A stretch of 11,565 nucleotides of DNA from Fragilaria radians (taxonomy: Eukaryota > Bacillariophyta > Fragilariophyceae > Fragilariales > Fragilariaceae), in NCBI GenBank assembly GCA_900642245.1, contig CAAAJI010000104.1:75407-86971 (forward strand), given 5' to 3'. The position numbers and the translations under genes were made by a program. A model generated the notes under the pieces. The model made no database searches and was not told the origin of the DNA. It was given only the letters and a program-made list of their open reading frames with translations. Shown here one piece after another: positions 1 to 8,891 of this stretch (positions are counted from its first letter, which is position 1; every line of letters starts with the position of its first letter).

Positions 1-2214
1 GAATTTTTACATTTCCAGCAATAATTATGACAAAGATTTTTATGATTGTGATTTGTGAACCTAGAATTTGCAGGTCATATAATCTGATGTGTGACACAAT
101 ACTTAAGTTTTATTACTATTTGACCTAACATGTCATTGGTATCTACAGTTGCATTCAGCATCATAAAACGTAAAGTAAAATATACCATTGATTTAGCATT
201 GGCATTAGGAAGGTGCAAATATTGTCATTTCCATTTTTACCTATTATTACAATGGTTTAAAGACAGATTATAGCTTTTTCTTGAGCTATTGTTGCAGAAC
301 TTATTGGTGCAGCTGTTATTGGACATCAAAGCTTGTTGGTGAAAACATCAATAAAAAGCTGTTGGTGCAAAGCCAATATTGTTGTTTTGTTAACTTTATA
401 AAATGTATTCTTTACTCCTTTGACAGTTAAAAAAAATGAGACAAATGAAGGATTAATTCAATAAGAATCATCCAAAGATACAAACATATAATTGATCCAT
501 ATGATTAATGCCTTTTAAACCAGTTATAATTAGACTTAAGATTAAGGAGCACAAAAGGTCTTTTTCCTCAATTTAAAGGAATAGTGTTATTTATTTTTTC
601 GTTGTTTTGAAACAATTTCATTTAGTTGCAGATTAATATTGCAATTAGATCTAACCACATTTCAGTAGCATTTGAATGACAATTGCGTTAAATATTCTAC
701 AGTTTACAACCCAAAGTCTTGACAACATTCTAGTTTATAATTCTGGATGAAAGTAGGATGGAATTACCCAATATGTATAAATCATGGTACCGCTTGAATT
801 AGCTATATCCCTATTGATTTTAGTCGCTCACTCCTGTAAACTCTGTACTCGTACTCTACTGTACAAACAAAATGCACAAGGGTTAAGGGTTAGCACCAGC
901 CAGATCGAATGTGAAACTTTTTTAGTAGTGTAGATTAGACTGTACTCCTTACAATCTATAATGTTAGGTATTATCTTAATGAACTTAACTCAAGGTATGT
1001 CAATATTTATTCCAACTTGTTAAACCCACCTTTTAAAGTTTATGGACGACATTTTTATGAAAGATTTCAAGTTCTTACTGCAGGCATTTTGCTGCTTTCT
1101 GCTTCAATTTGCAAATTCATCTGAACTCAAGAGCAGAAGCGCTGTTCTCCGTGAGAAATTTTTGTTCCAAACCGCTTAAAAATTAAACAAAGGACCATAT
1201 TGATCACCTATATATATATATTTCTTGACCTGCAATGTCGAGTGTAATTCACCTGAAAAGTCATGAAAGAAGTCTATTCCTTTTTCAGAGAAAGCTTCTT
1301 GAAATTCTGAATCAATTCAGTAAATGTACCAGTTTGGCCATTATGTCCTTAATTCTTCATAAAGTTCAACTTTTTTCCATGCCAGATGGCCCGTGGAGAT
1401 AAGTCTTGGAGCATTTCACACTGAAGATCCAAACTATTCCTGTTTGAGACGAACGACCTATTTTGTGATGATGATTTTGATTAACCTTTTTCCTTGCAGA
1501 CACTAGTTTGAATCATGGATTCCATTCTTGAGTTTTGCTATAAGTGTAGTGTACATAAATTTAGTGCGCTTAATTTAGTATGGAAACATAGCGCTTAAGA
1601 ACTGGATATTCAATGTTATTCATATAATATCTATGGAAAAATAATGCTTACGATGAAAAATCAAGTATAAGTTGGGATTCGTTGTACCGTATGCTCAGAT
1701 GAAAGGATGCCAATGATGATCTTGTGGAGAATTAAATTGGAAAGGTGCACAAGATTGGGAACGACGCATCCTTTTACTTTTACTCATGATTCTATGCTAC
1801 ACAGGAGTTTTACCATTCCCATTTCAATATTTATTACTTATATTTCGATAATGAAGAGTATAAGGGAATTAATGTGCTAATAAGACATTACACTATAATT
1901 GCTCAAAGTCATGGACAGACTGATTTAGAAATAAAATACCCCGAATTATTTCACACATAAATAATTCCATAAATAAGTGCCACAATTTTTTAGGAAGGAG
2001 TTTATAAGTTCCCTGTTAATTCTTTTATCAAACGAAGCTTTGGGATCTGTTTTTAATGCCTTGGTTAATCACAGGGAACTGTGTCAGTGATTTTTTTAAA
2101 CCAATCAATTTACATCAGAGAAGACCTTAGACATTCTAATCTAAGTCTGCATTCGTATGTATGATACTTGTTCTATAATTCATTTCACGAGTCCGAAAGA
2201 GAGCAACATCTGTA
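1..2214. other. AT-rich intergenic region upstream of the kinase gene
   Basis: No gene can be supported here: there is no long open frame on either strand and no tRNA or rRNA pattern that I recognise. Minor items are a (TA)6 run at 1209-1220, several short TTGGTG-containing near-repeats at 303-367, two GCGCTTAA copies at 1566-1573 and 1591-1598, and a CCAAT pentamer at 2101-2105, about 110 bases before the kinase start. The CCAAT could belong to the kinase promoter, but one pentamer in AT-rich DNA is weak evidence. The left end may hold the flank of a neighbouring gene that I cannot identify. Confidence 0.6.
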
Positions 2215-4170
2215 ATGAAGATGGCGGGATGTTTAGAAAAGTGTTACACTCGTCATGATTTAGAGGTTTTCGATCTTCTTCAACACCCTGTGTTTGTTTT
2301 TGATCTTGAGAAATGTGCCATGTTCTGGTCCAACAAAGCAGGTCTGCAACATTGGAATGCGGAATCGTTAGATGAATTGCTAGCTAGAAATTTTGCTGAA
2401 GATTTAAGTGAGGCTACTTCGCGAAGACTGCAAGACCTTTTGATCCGCCTTCGTAGAGGTGAAATTATCAAAGAACAGTGGACAATGTATCCTGCAGGGA
2501 AGCCTGCAACTATAAAGACTATTGCTTCCCCGATTCGAATTGATGGTGGACGGTGCGCTGGCCTTGTTGAAGGGGAATTACCTGGGAGCCATGAGATTGA
2601 TCATTCATCAACACGCGGTATTGAAATGTTACGACATCTTCCATTAGCAGTATGTCAGTTTGATATCAATGGAAATCTTGTATATCAGAATCCAGAAGCC
2701 GCTAATGAATTCGGAACTCCTGCGATTGGGGAGACTGGAACTTTTCTCACACGATTTGTAGACAAGGGGACAGGAAAGCTTGTTCTAGAAAAGGTTCAAA
2801 GCGGGAGTGATTACAATATCGAAGCAGAGCAATATACACAGAAATCGCCGAAATGGTTTAACGTTTCGGTTCGACGAGGCCGTGACCCCGTCAGTGCCGA
2901 CAGTATAATACTTTACAGCGCTAGAGATATCTCGGAGGTAAAACAAGCTCGCAAAGAAGCGGTCGATGCTAACTTGAAGTCTGAATTTATGGCCGTTATG
3001 GCGCATGAAATAAGGACACCTTTGCACCAGATCGTTGGCTATACTGACCTTCTTGGTCTCACAGATCTGTCTCCAGAACAATTAGAACAGGTTAGCATGA
3101 TATTCAATTCGACTGGACTACTTATGGCGATCATCAATGATCTTTTGGACTACTCTAAGCTTGAAAATGGTAAGCTACAGGTTGAGAATATCTGTTTTGC
3201 TACCATTAGTGTTTTGAAAAGCTGCGTCGCCGCGGTAGAAAATGACGTCCTTGCTAAGGGCCTAACCTTATGCAGCGAATTATCCGATGATATACCTTCA
3301 GAACTCATTGGAGATCCAAATCGTCTTCGTCAAATACTGTTAAATTTGTTTCAGAATGCAATCAAATTCACAGCCATTGGAAGCATAACTTTGACGGTGA
3401 AAAGAGTTCGAGACGAATCAAATACTGTTTATTTAAGTTTTGAAGTCAAGGATACAGGCTTCGGAATTGATGAAAGTCGAAAAGAAGCAATTTTTGAGAA
3501 ATATCAGCAAGCGGACGTGTCGATTGCTCGAAATTATGGAGGTACAGGGCTTGGACTAGCCATTTGTAAGAGCTTATCAGAGGTCATGGGAGGATCCATA
3601 AAAGTTAAAAGCGCATTGGGAGTAGGTAGTACATTTACTGTTGAGTTACCTTTCGAGAAGCCATTGCAAAGCATTAGAAAGAGGGAGTCGAAGGAAAGTG
3701 CTTCGCAAGAAATTACACATAAGCGATTAAGACTTTCGTGTCGTAATCCAACGGCAAAGGTTGCTTACAAGATTCTTGTCGCAGAGGATAACAAAGTCAG
3801 CCAAAAAATGATGACATCAATGTTGCAAAGAATGGGGCACGAGGTCAAGATTGCTGAAAACGGACAAGTTGTATTAGATGAACTAAAAACTTCAGATTTC
3901 GATTTGATTTTGATGGATATACAAATGCCAGTGATGGATGGCGTCACTGCTACTAGGCATATACGAAATTTGAGAGGCAAGAAAGCATTGCTTCCAGTTA
4001 TTGGCCTTACGGCAAGCTATCTACATTCTGATCTTGAATACTATCAAGGGATCGGAATGAATTCGTGTCTGGGAAAGCCTGTAAGGATTGAAAATTTGAA
4101 AAAGGAGATAGAAAGTTTTCTCATTTTGTCACAATCATCGGAATCAATAGCGACTTTAGAAGCGATTTGA
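2215..4170 (+). CDS. Hybrid histidine kinase: PAS-PAS-HisKA-HATPase-receiver
   Basis: A complete, intronless sensor kinase of 651 residues. In this family the HATPase domain uses ATP to phosphorylate a histidine in the HisKA domain, and the phosphate then passes to an aspartate in the fused receiver and usually on to an HPt protein. Visible domains: a PAS-like fold at about 16-120; a second PAS at about 136-248; HisKA at 255-320 with phospho-acceptor His264 in an H-E-I-R-T-P box; HATPase at about 365-480 with the N box around N377 and N381, the G1 box DTGFG at 413-417, an F box near 427 and the G2 box GGTGLGLAI at 442-450; a basic linker at about 485-515; and a receiver at 518-635 with acidic pair E524/D525, phospho-acceptor D568, T599 and K621. 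All key residues are present, so it should be active. There is no signal peptide or membrane span, so it is probably a soluble intracellular sensor. The PAS ligand is unknown. ATG 2215 is the first Met after an upstream in-frame TAA at 2176; Met3 (2221, ATGGCG) is an alternative start. It ends in TGA. Confidence 0.96.
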   Translation: MKMAGCLEKCYTRHDLEVFDLLQHPVFVFDLEKCAMFWSNKAGLQHWNAESLDELLARNFAEDLSEATSRRLQDLLIRLRRGEIIKEQWTMYPAGKPATIKTIASPIRIDGGRCAGLVEGELPGSHEIDHSSTRGIEMLRHLPLAVCQFDINGNLVYQNPEAANEFGTPAIGETGTFLTRFVDKGTGKLVLEKVQSGSDYNIEAEQYTQKSPKWFNVSVRRGRDPVSADSIILYSARDISEVKQARKEAVDANLKSEFMAVMAHEIRTPLHQIVGYTDLLGLTDLSPEQLEQVSMIFNSTGLLMAIINDLLDYSKLENGKLQVENICFATISVLKSCVAAVENDVLAKGLTLCSELSDDIPSELIGDPNRLRQILLNLFQNAIKFTAIGSITLTVKRVRDESNTVYLSFEVKDTGFGIDESRKEAIFEKYQQADVSIARNYGGTGLGLAICKSLSEVMGGSIKVKSALGVGSTFTVELPFEKPLQSIRKRESKESASQEITHKRLRLSCRNPTAKVAYKILVAEDNKVSQKMMTSMLQRMGHEVKIAENGQVVLDELKTSDFDLILMDIQMPVMDGVTATRHIRNLRGKKALLPVIGLTASYLHSDLEYYQGIGMNSCLGKPVRIENLKKEIESFLILSQSSESIATLEAI

Positions 4171-5027
4171 AATGAAATGAATAAGCATCGATCGATGGTT
4201 TATTTGCTCGATCCCTCAGAATCTCGTTCGAACCAAGCATCGAGAATAGAATTTAGTTTCTTCACCAAACATGCACTCAATATTGATTCTTTCAGTGCTC
4301 CAAAGGGCACGATAATGTAAGTTGCAGAAAGTGAAGATGGCAAGAATGAAAGGTCGAGAAAGATATCTATTTCTCCTTGGAGTTGACCTAATGCTGTGCA
4401 TTGATGTCGTCTTGATCCTTTATAAATATTCTTAAATTAAATGATGGATTATCAACCCCTTAAAGGTCTGTATGATGTCTTAACTTATCGAGAAAGATTT
4501 GCGATCTGTAATCAATCCTAATATATTTCTGGTGGTAAAGGTATTGAAGAAAATAAGTCTGGGAAAGAGAGTCTTATTAGGTGTTATTCCACAGTGAAAA
4601 TGTAAATGATAAACCAGCATTTCATGTGTGTCATTCTTTAGCATATTGAGCGTCACTCTTTATAGGTATAATTGAATGTTTGCAATGAGGAAAAAATCAT
4701 TTCAGCTGCATTTGGATTCCCACTAAGTTTGCAAAGGAAGACATTTGATTTTCAAATTAAAAATTTTCAGAAAATGTTGACTTTTCAAAACAAATCTTTG
4801 AAATAAAAAAGTAGGTTGATGACTCAGCCGATGTAGTGTCAGTACAATGTCTCCATGTTTGGCTTTGTCAGTAGTGCAGCTAGTTGACACACATTGCTAC
4901 TGTAGGAACATGATTTCCTCAGCAATCAATAGTTTTGGATGCTATGTCTCAAGATGGGTTCAAAGAGATTTGTTCAAGCTTGAAGTCCTTGTACGTGTAC
5001 ATTCATGTTTGATATATGCTTCTAGTC

Positions 5028-5104
5028 AAAAGTAAACTTTCTTTGCCGGAAGAAAAATTGACAGCTTCCATTTAAAAGTAAACTTTCTTTGCGGGAAGAA
5101 AAAT
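5028..5104. repeat. Two-copy direct repeat of 31 bases with hairpin potential
   Basis: Copies at 5028-5058 and 5074-5104 match at 30 of 31 bases (C5047 versus G5093), with a 46-base period. Each copy contains two adjacent short inverted repeats: AAAGT-AA-ACTTT, and TTTCTT-(six-base GC-rich loop)-AAGAAA. The function is unknown. It could be a local duplication or a remnant of a repeat family. Confidence 0.75.
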
Positions 5105-5972
5105 CTGTTCAACATCAAAATATGCTCGTTTGACATTTTCAATCATGAAGAATAAAATCCTCATGAAGTAGAAGGTTGATATAATCTATATTCAGAATAC
5201 TAGAAGAAAATACTCTATGATTATAGTAACACAGAGAAATAAACTAGAAAAGAGAAATTAAAGAAGATGACATTTTTTACAAACATTCGGAGACGTCTAT
5301 TGTTGCTAGTACATGCAAATATAGATGATGACGATATCAGCTTTATTTGCAAATCTATAACAACAAAGAGTAACGGCTGTTTACAAATTTTTAGTTGACA
5401 CTAAGCAAAGATCTCTAAGCTTTGTGATTATTATCGCAAGTGTTTCATAAAGTGTAACATGATTAAAATGTTTCATTCTAAATGAAATAAGGCAAAAGAT
5501 GTTTAGACTGACCAGAATAATCTGGATATGACAATTTATCCTAAGCAATAGGCTGATCTAAAAGAATTTTATAAGAACGAAAAATTAGTCAGTCAAGATG
5601 TTACGTGGTTGATAAAACAAGAGCAGTTTCCATAACTTGACTACTTCCCATCTCCTTAGAGCAGATGTTGAGAATCAAAAGTCAGACTGTCGATAATACG
5701 TTGACGAAGCGAAACAATTCAAGGGAAAGGAAAAATTCGAATCCCCACGCCTGGTCTTGATTTTGTAATTGAGAAATGGTCAGAACCTTTATGAAAGTTA
5801 AAAAGATAGCAGTTCCTGACTTGTTTCAAATGTATGGATCTGGAGAGAAAAATTCAATAATGATTATTCTGGATTGGCGCGTAGGTTCAATATTATCGAT
5901 GTCTGATGGGCTATTTCCCTGAAAAATGATCAGTGTTGAATTTCCTCTAACTTAAAAAATCCACATTTGATT

Positions 5973-6043
5973 TGGCAGTCAGACATCTCCCGCCTCTTCC
6001 CCACCGATTTGTCCAGGTGGGTTAGATAGTTTACTAACTGCCA
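5973..6043. other. Locally GC-rich nested inverted repeat
   Basis: An outer pair TGGCAGT (5973-5979) and ACTGCCA (6037-6043) encloses an inner pair CCCACC (6000-6005) and GGTGGG (6016-6021), which has a 10-base loop. The stretch contains a C-rich pyrimidine run and is more GC-rich than its AT-rich surroundings. It could fold as a stem within a stem in RNA. No known ncRNA class is recognised, and chance is a real possibility. Confidence 0.3.
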
Positions 6044-6748
6044 TGTATTGGTGTAGGTATCATACCATTAGGTCCCAAAGTCATATTGTAGTAAATTAAA
6101 CAGCTCCATTCAATGTTGATCCATCACTTTAAAATGGAATGTTTTCAAGACTTCTCGTTCTAAGCTACACATCATTTGCAATCACTTGCCGTGTAAATGC
6201 TGAGGCCTTTTTCATTGTAGTTTATCGTGTAGAGCATTTAGTAGCAAGATTAATCTGTAATTAAAAAAAATGCTCAAAATGTTGAAAATATAAACTAGAA
6301 TATTACTAAAGTCCAATTTGGAACTGGTTTTACCATTTTTGGGATGACTGTTATCATATTGATACTTTATTCATCGCAAGTTTTAAACTCTCACGCAAGG
6401 ATTTCTTGGATAGAAATTAATGTCATTAGAGCAACAATATTAAGTTTCCACCAATGACGACAATACATTGAATTTGTTCAATAAATCGGATTCTCTCCAA
6501 CAGCAGCACCATTCTTTTGCCGTTCCAACAAAATGAACAGATATCACTTCAACAAGGTACACAAGAATTTCGCATGAATATGACTTTAACTCATGAATAT
6601 AATAGTACGAAAAGTGACAACATCAATCTTTATAATTTCCGGATGTCAATGCTTAATCATTGCTACATTGGAACAAGTCACATAGATAGACTTTTGGTGG
6701 GTACGCACATTTTTGAAGACAACAATGCTATGATGGTGAGATCATGAT

Positions 6749-6781
6749 ACACAACATTTTTTTTTCCACAACATTTTTTTT
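6749..6781. repeat. Short tandem ACAACA-plus-T-tract repeat
   Basis: Two adjacent copies of ACAACA followed by a T run (nine T in the first, eight in the second), joined by CC. The repeat lies about 100 bases before the left end of the retrotransposon, in what was the upstream region of the peptidase gene. It probably arose by replication slippage. A T-rich promoter element is possible but unsupported. Confidence 0.5.
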
Positions 6782-6871
6782 GAATTTTCTCCGTTTATTT
6801 TGAAAGATTGGCAACTTTTTATCCCACTGCTTCAAAATCTTCGTCAATCATCAGGATTTGAAATTCTCGCT

Positions 6872-6876
6872 ATCGA
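6872..6876. repeat. Target-site duplication, left copy (ATCGA)
   Basis: The five bases immediately left of the element are ATCGA, identical to 10886-10890 immediately to its right. Five bases is the usual duplication length for Ty1/copia integrases. The two copies fix both element boundaries exactly and show that this is a single, unrearranged insertion. Confidence 0.95.
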
Positions 6877-7116
6877 TGCTAGAAGGCTCCTAAACCTATA
6901 ATTCACTTACGATTACTTTACTTCTTTACTACTTTCCAATCCTGGAAATTATAAGCTATTCTAACGATTGATCTAGAATCGTTCACACTTTCTCTTCTAT
7001 GTTTTTGGTCACACTTTGGTCGACCTAAAGATTAGATTAGTTTGTAGCCTCTTGTTTCGTACCGTGTGTCTTTACAGTATCTTGTCCAGTACATACACAA
7101 TTCAGTACCGCTAACA
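6877..7116 (-). repeat. 3' LTR of the retrotransposon
   Basis: 240 bp, TG...CA on both strands. It is identical to 10646-10885 except for C7086 versus T10855. Inside it is a 7-bp inverted repeat with a 7-base spacer (AACGATT at 6963-6969, AATCGTT at 6977-6983). Minus-strand TTATAA around 6948-6955 could be a core promoter element; this is only a guess. Confidence 0.97.
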
Positions 7117-7127
7117 CTCCTCCTCAA
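7117..7127 (-). promoter_or_regulatory. Polypurine tract priming plus-strand DNA synthesis
   Basis: On the minus strand the 11 bases next to the 3' LTR read TTGAGGAGGAG, a purine run ending exactly at the LTR. This is the position and composition of the RNase H-resistant polypurine tract of LTR retrotransposons. It is short but well placed. Confidence 0.85.
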
Positions 7128-7180
7128 TTGATGGTTCATTGTTGAATGAGCTGTCAATTGCAACATAGACTATTCATAGC

Positions 7181-7953
7181 TCACTTCTCTTTTACCTTTG
7201 TAAGATACACGTTGCTATGCCTTGCATGTGTTGTGCCATCTAAATTCTTTGTAAACATATCTACTTCATTATCTGTCCCACTTATCCATTTAACTTCTAA
7301 AATACCTTGCTCCTTCGATTCTCTCATAAATGCTAGTCTTGTAGCAACATGTCTTGTGTTTCCATTCACACTCCAATTGTTAAAAAGGTCAACTGCTCCT
7401 CGGTTATCCATAAATAAATGCATTGGCTTCTTTACTTTAAGATTAAGACTTTCAAGGAATTGCATTCCATATAGCATGTCTTTTGCACAATCACTTGCAG
7501 ACACTCCTTCGGTTTCTGTTACACTTGTTGTCACAAATTTTTGCATTTTACTTTTTCGGGTATATGCAACACCATTCAAATATGTTGCATATCCACTGAC
7601 ACTCCTCCTAGTTTTAATATCTTTTGCAAAATCCGAATCTGCCTTTCCCTTTATTTCAAATTCATAGTTTTTATCCTTTCCGTTCCATTGAGTATTAGGA
7701 TCAATCTTAAGTCATCTTTCCTTGAATCCAACACAATACTTTAGCACTCTCAACATTGCTTTATAATGTGCTTCAGTAGGATTGGACACAAATCTTGATA
7801 ATTCCCTTACCGAATTCAGCACATCTGGCCTTGTGTATTTGCTCAAGTGTATGCGTTTTCCCACTCCTTTTTGATGCATGTAATGCTTTGTCTTGTCCAA
7901 AGTTACTGTACCTTCCACAAGAATACTATTTGGTATGGCAGGGGTTATTGGTT
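7181..7953 (-). pseudogene. pol fragment: end of reverse transcriptase and RNase H, one internal TGA
   Basis: The 3' part of pol. The frame runs from about 7953 to the terminal TGA at 7181-7183 and is cut by one in-frame TGA at 7712-7714. Upstream of that stop are the copia-type connection motifs (YTRPDVLNSVRELSRF, then KAMLRVLKYC). Downstream is the RNase H domain: an acidic SDSDFAKD segment, SVTETE, MDNRGAVDLF and a final TRHVATRLAFMRE block followed by the copia tail DMFTKNL. The RNase H residues I can identify are all present, so only the nonsense codon and the upstream frame breaks spoil it. The stop falls where relatives, as I recall them, carry a glycine. The polypurine tract lies just after the end of this frame. 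Confidence 0.9.
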
Positions 7954-8085
7954 ATTTTCATCCTCTAGCTCAAATTCATCAATGAAGCTTTGTATCAATA
8001 CTGGTTGTGTCACTATCATTTTTCCTTTTTCTCTTTCATATAAAACCTTGCATCCAATGTATTCAGCTAATTCCCCAACTCATGT
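7948..8085 (-). pseudogene. pol fragment: reverse transcriptase thumb/connection, out of frame
   Basis: A short stretch in a different frame from both its neighbours. It contains the copia-type motifs GELAEYIGCKV and TQPVLIQSF followed by an acidic segment, and it ends at TAA 7945-7947. It continues the reverse transcriptase after the WVDD-containing fragment. At its 5' end the frame changes and a few expected residues seem to be missing, so a small deletion is likely around 8065-8085. At its 3' end a single lost base near 7953 would account for the switch into the next frame. Identification is by motif order from family knowledge. Confidence 0.8.
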
Positions 8086-8455
8086 CCTTGCTCTGTGTCA
8101 AATCATCATTGCTTACAGCACAGGACAGTAGGTCATCAACCCAACTGGTCCATAAATTTAATCCATTGTCTGTCCATTTAAAGTAAACACATGGGTCTGC
8201 ATTGCATCTCTGTAACTTCATTGCTTTGACTGCTTTAAGGAGTTCTAGCCAATGCTCAAATGCTGCTTGCTTTAAACCATAAATGGTTTTCAACAATAGT
8301 AAAACAACATTGTTTGGATAGAACCTTTCAAAACCTTCTGGAACTTCCATGTATAATTGTTCTCCTTTTGAAAATTTGCCATTCAGAAATGCTCCCTTTA
8401 CATCATTTACATCCGTAACCATCCTTGCCATGCATATTATTATTACATAGATGCT
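8066..8455 (-). pseudogene. pol fragment: reverse transcriptase catalytic core
   Basis: This frame is open from 8455 to a TGA at 8063-8065. It holds the heart of the copia reverse transcriptase: motif A with the first catalytic aspartate in DVKGAFLNG, then YMEVPEGF, YGLKQA, ADPCVYFKW and the catalytic WVDDLL box. WVDD stands where many relatives have YVDD. All the catalytic aspartates visible in this piece are kept. Translation cannot reach it, because the preceding fragment runs into three consecutive TAA codons (8437-8445) in another frame, and it is cut off downstream by the frame break near 8070. Confidence 0.9.
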
Positions 8456-8877
8456 TCATTTACAACCGGGGAAGCAATGTTACTAGAATTGTAATGTTCT
8501 CCATCCACTTGCTCATAGCCTCGTGCATTTATTTGTGCTCATTTTGTACCATTTGCTTTCTTTTTCATAGCCCAGGTAGAACTCAATATCTTTGCATCCT
8601 TTGGTACATCATTTTTGTGTACTTCCTTGAACACCTCATATTTTACCATTCGTTGATATTCCTCTTCAACAGCCTTAAGCCATTCATTCTTCTCAGGTCC
8701 TGCCATTGCTTCTTTATATTTCATAGGGATCAATTCTTGTGTATGGGTGAACCCTCCTCCTATTCCTGCGCCCACTGTTACTATTTCTTGGGCAAAGGAA
8801 TTCACCTTAATTTTATCCACCAATAATCCTTCAATTTCTTCTATTAGTCTTGTAGGAGTTCTGATTACTCTCCCAGA
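8446..8877 (-). pseudogene. pol fragment: N-terminal reverse transcriptase, internal TGA
   Basis: Start of the copia-type reverse transcriptase domain (RVT_2 family). The recognisable order is an MKYKEAM motif, EWLKAVEEE, DAKILSSTWAMKKKANGT, then, past an in-frame TGA at 8539-8541, NARGYEQVDGEHY and ASPVVNE. The frame is bounded upstream by another in-frame TGA at 8878-8880 and downstream by three TAA codons in a row at 8437-8445, where a frameshift between 8441 and 8458 moves the homology into the next frame. At 8539 the relatives, as I recall them, carry arginine, which fits a CGA to TGA change. Confidence 0.9.
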
Positions 8878-8891
8878 TCAAGCAAAACGCT

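Larger units (their letters stand above)
4171..6871. other. AT-rich intergenic region between kinase and retrotransposon
   Basis: About 2.7 kb with no supportable gene. Short open frames at 4216-4401 (-), 4847-5035 (+) and 6517-6747 (+) encode 61-76 residues with no domain or motif I recognise, and they are of the length expected by chance. The last few hundred bases were probably the promoter and 5' UTR of the C69 peptidase gene before the retrotransposon landed. They include an inverted CCAAT (ATTGG, 6807-6811), which lay about 65 bases before the peptidase ATG in the uninterrupted site. Distinct structures within the region are listed separately. Confidence 0.6.

Noticed and set aside
880..893. 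GGGTTAAGGGTTAG, telomere-like repeat
   Set aside because: Only two imperfect units, with no extension on either side and coding genes around it.
2280..3980. Minus-strand open frames of 63-98 codons inside the kinase gene
   Set aside because: They are antisense to a fully motif-supported kinase and have no domain of their own.
4820..4826. TGACTCA, a bZIP-type binding site
   Set aside because: A single 7-mer in kilobases of intergenic DNA, far from either gene start. Chance explains it.
5735..5746. ATTCGAATCCCC resembling a tRNA T-loop
   Set aside because: The flanking bases do not form a T-stem, and no acceptor, D or anticodon arm can be placed upstream.
6032..6038. TACTAAC, identical to the yeast branch-point consensus, followed by an AG
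   Set aside because: No credible donor at a workable distance and no coding frames on either side to join.
6517..6747. A 76-codon plus-strand open frame ahead of the retrotransposon
   Set aside because: No recognisable domain, length within chance for AT-rich DNA, and it lies in the former upstream region of the peptidase gene.
7712..8880. TGA reassigned to an amino acid in this organism
   Set aside because: The kinase gene ends at a TGA right after its receiver domain, and the element also has frameshifts and three consecutive TAA codons in the path. Ordinary decay is enough.
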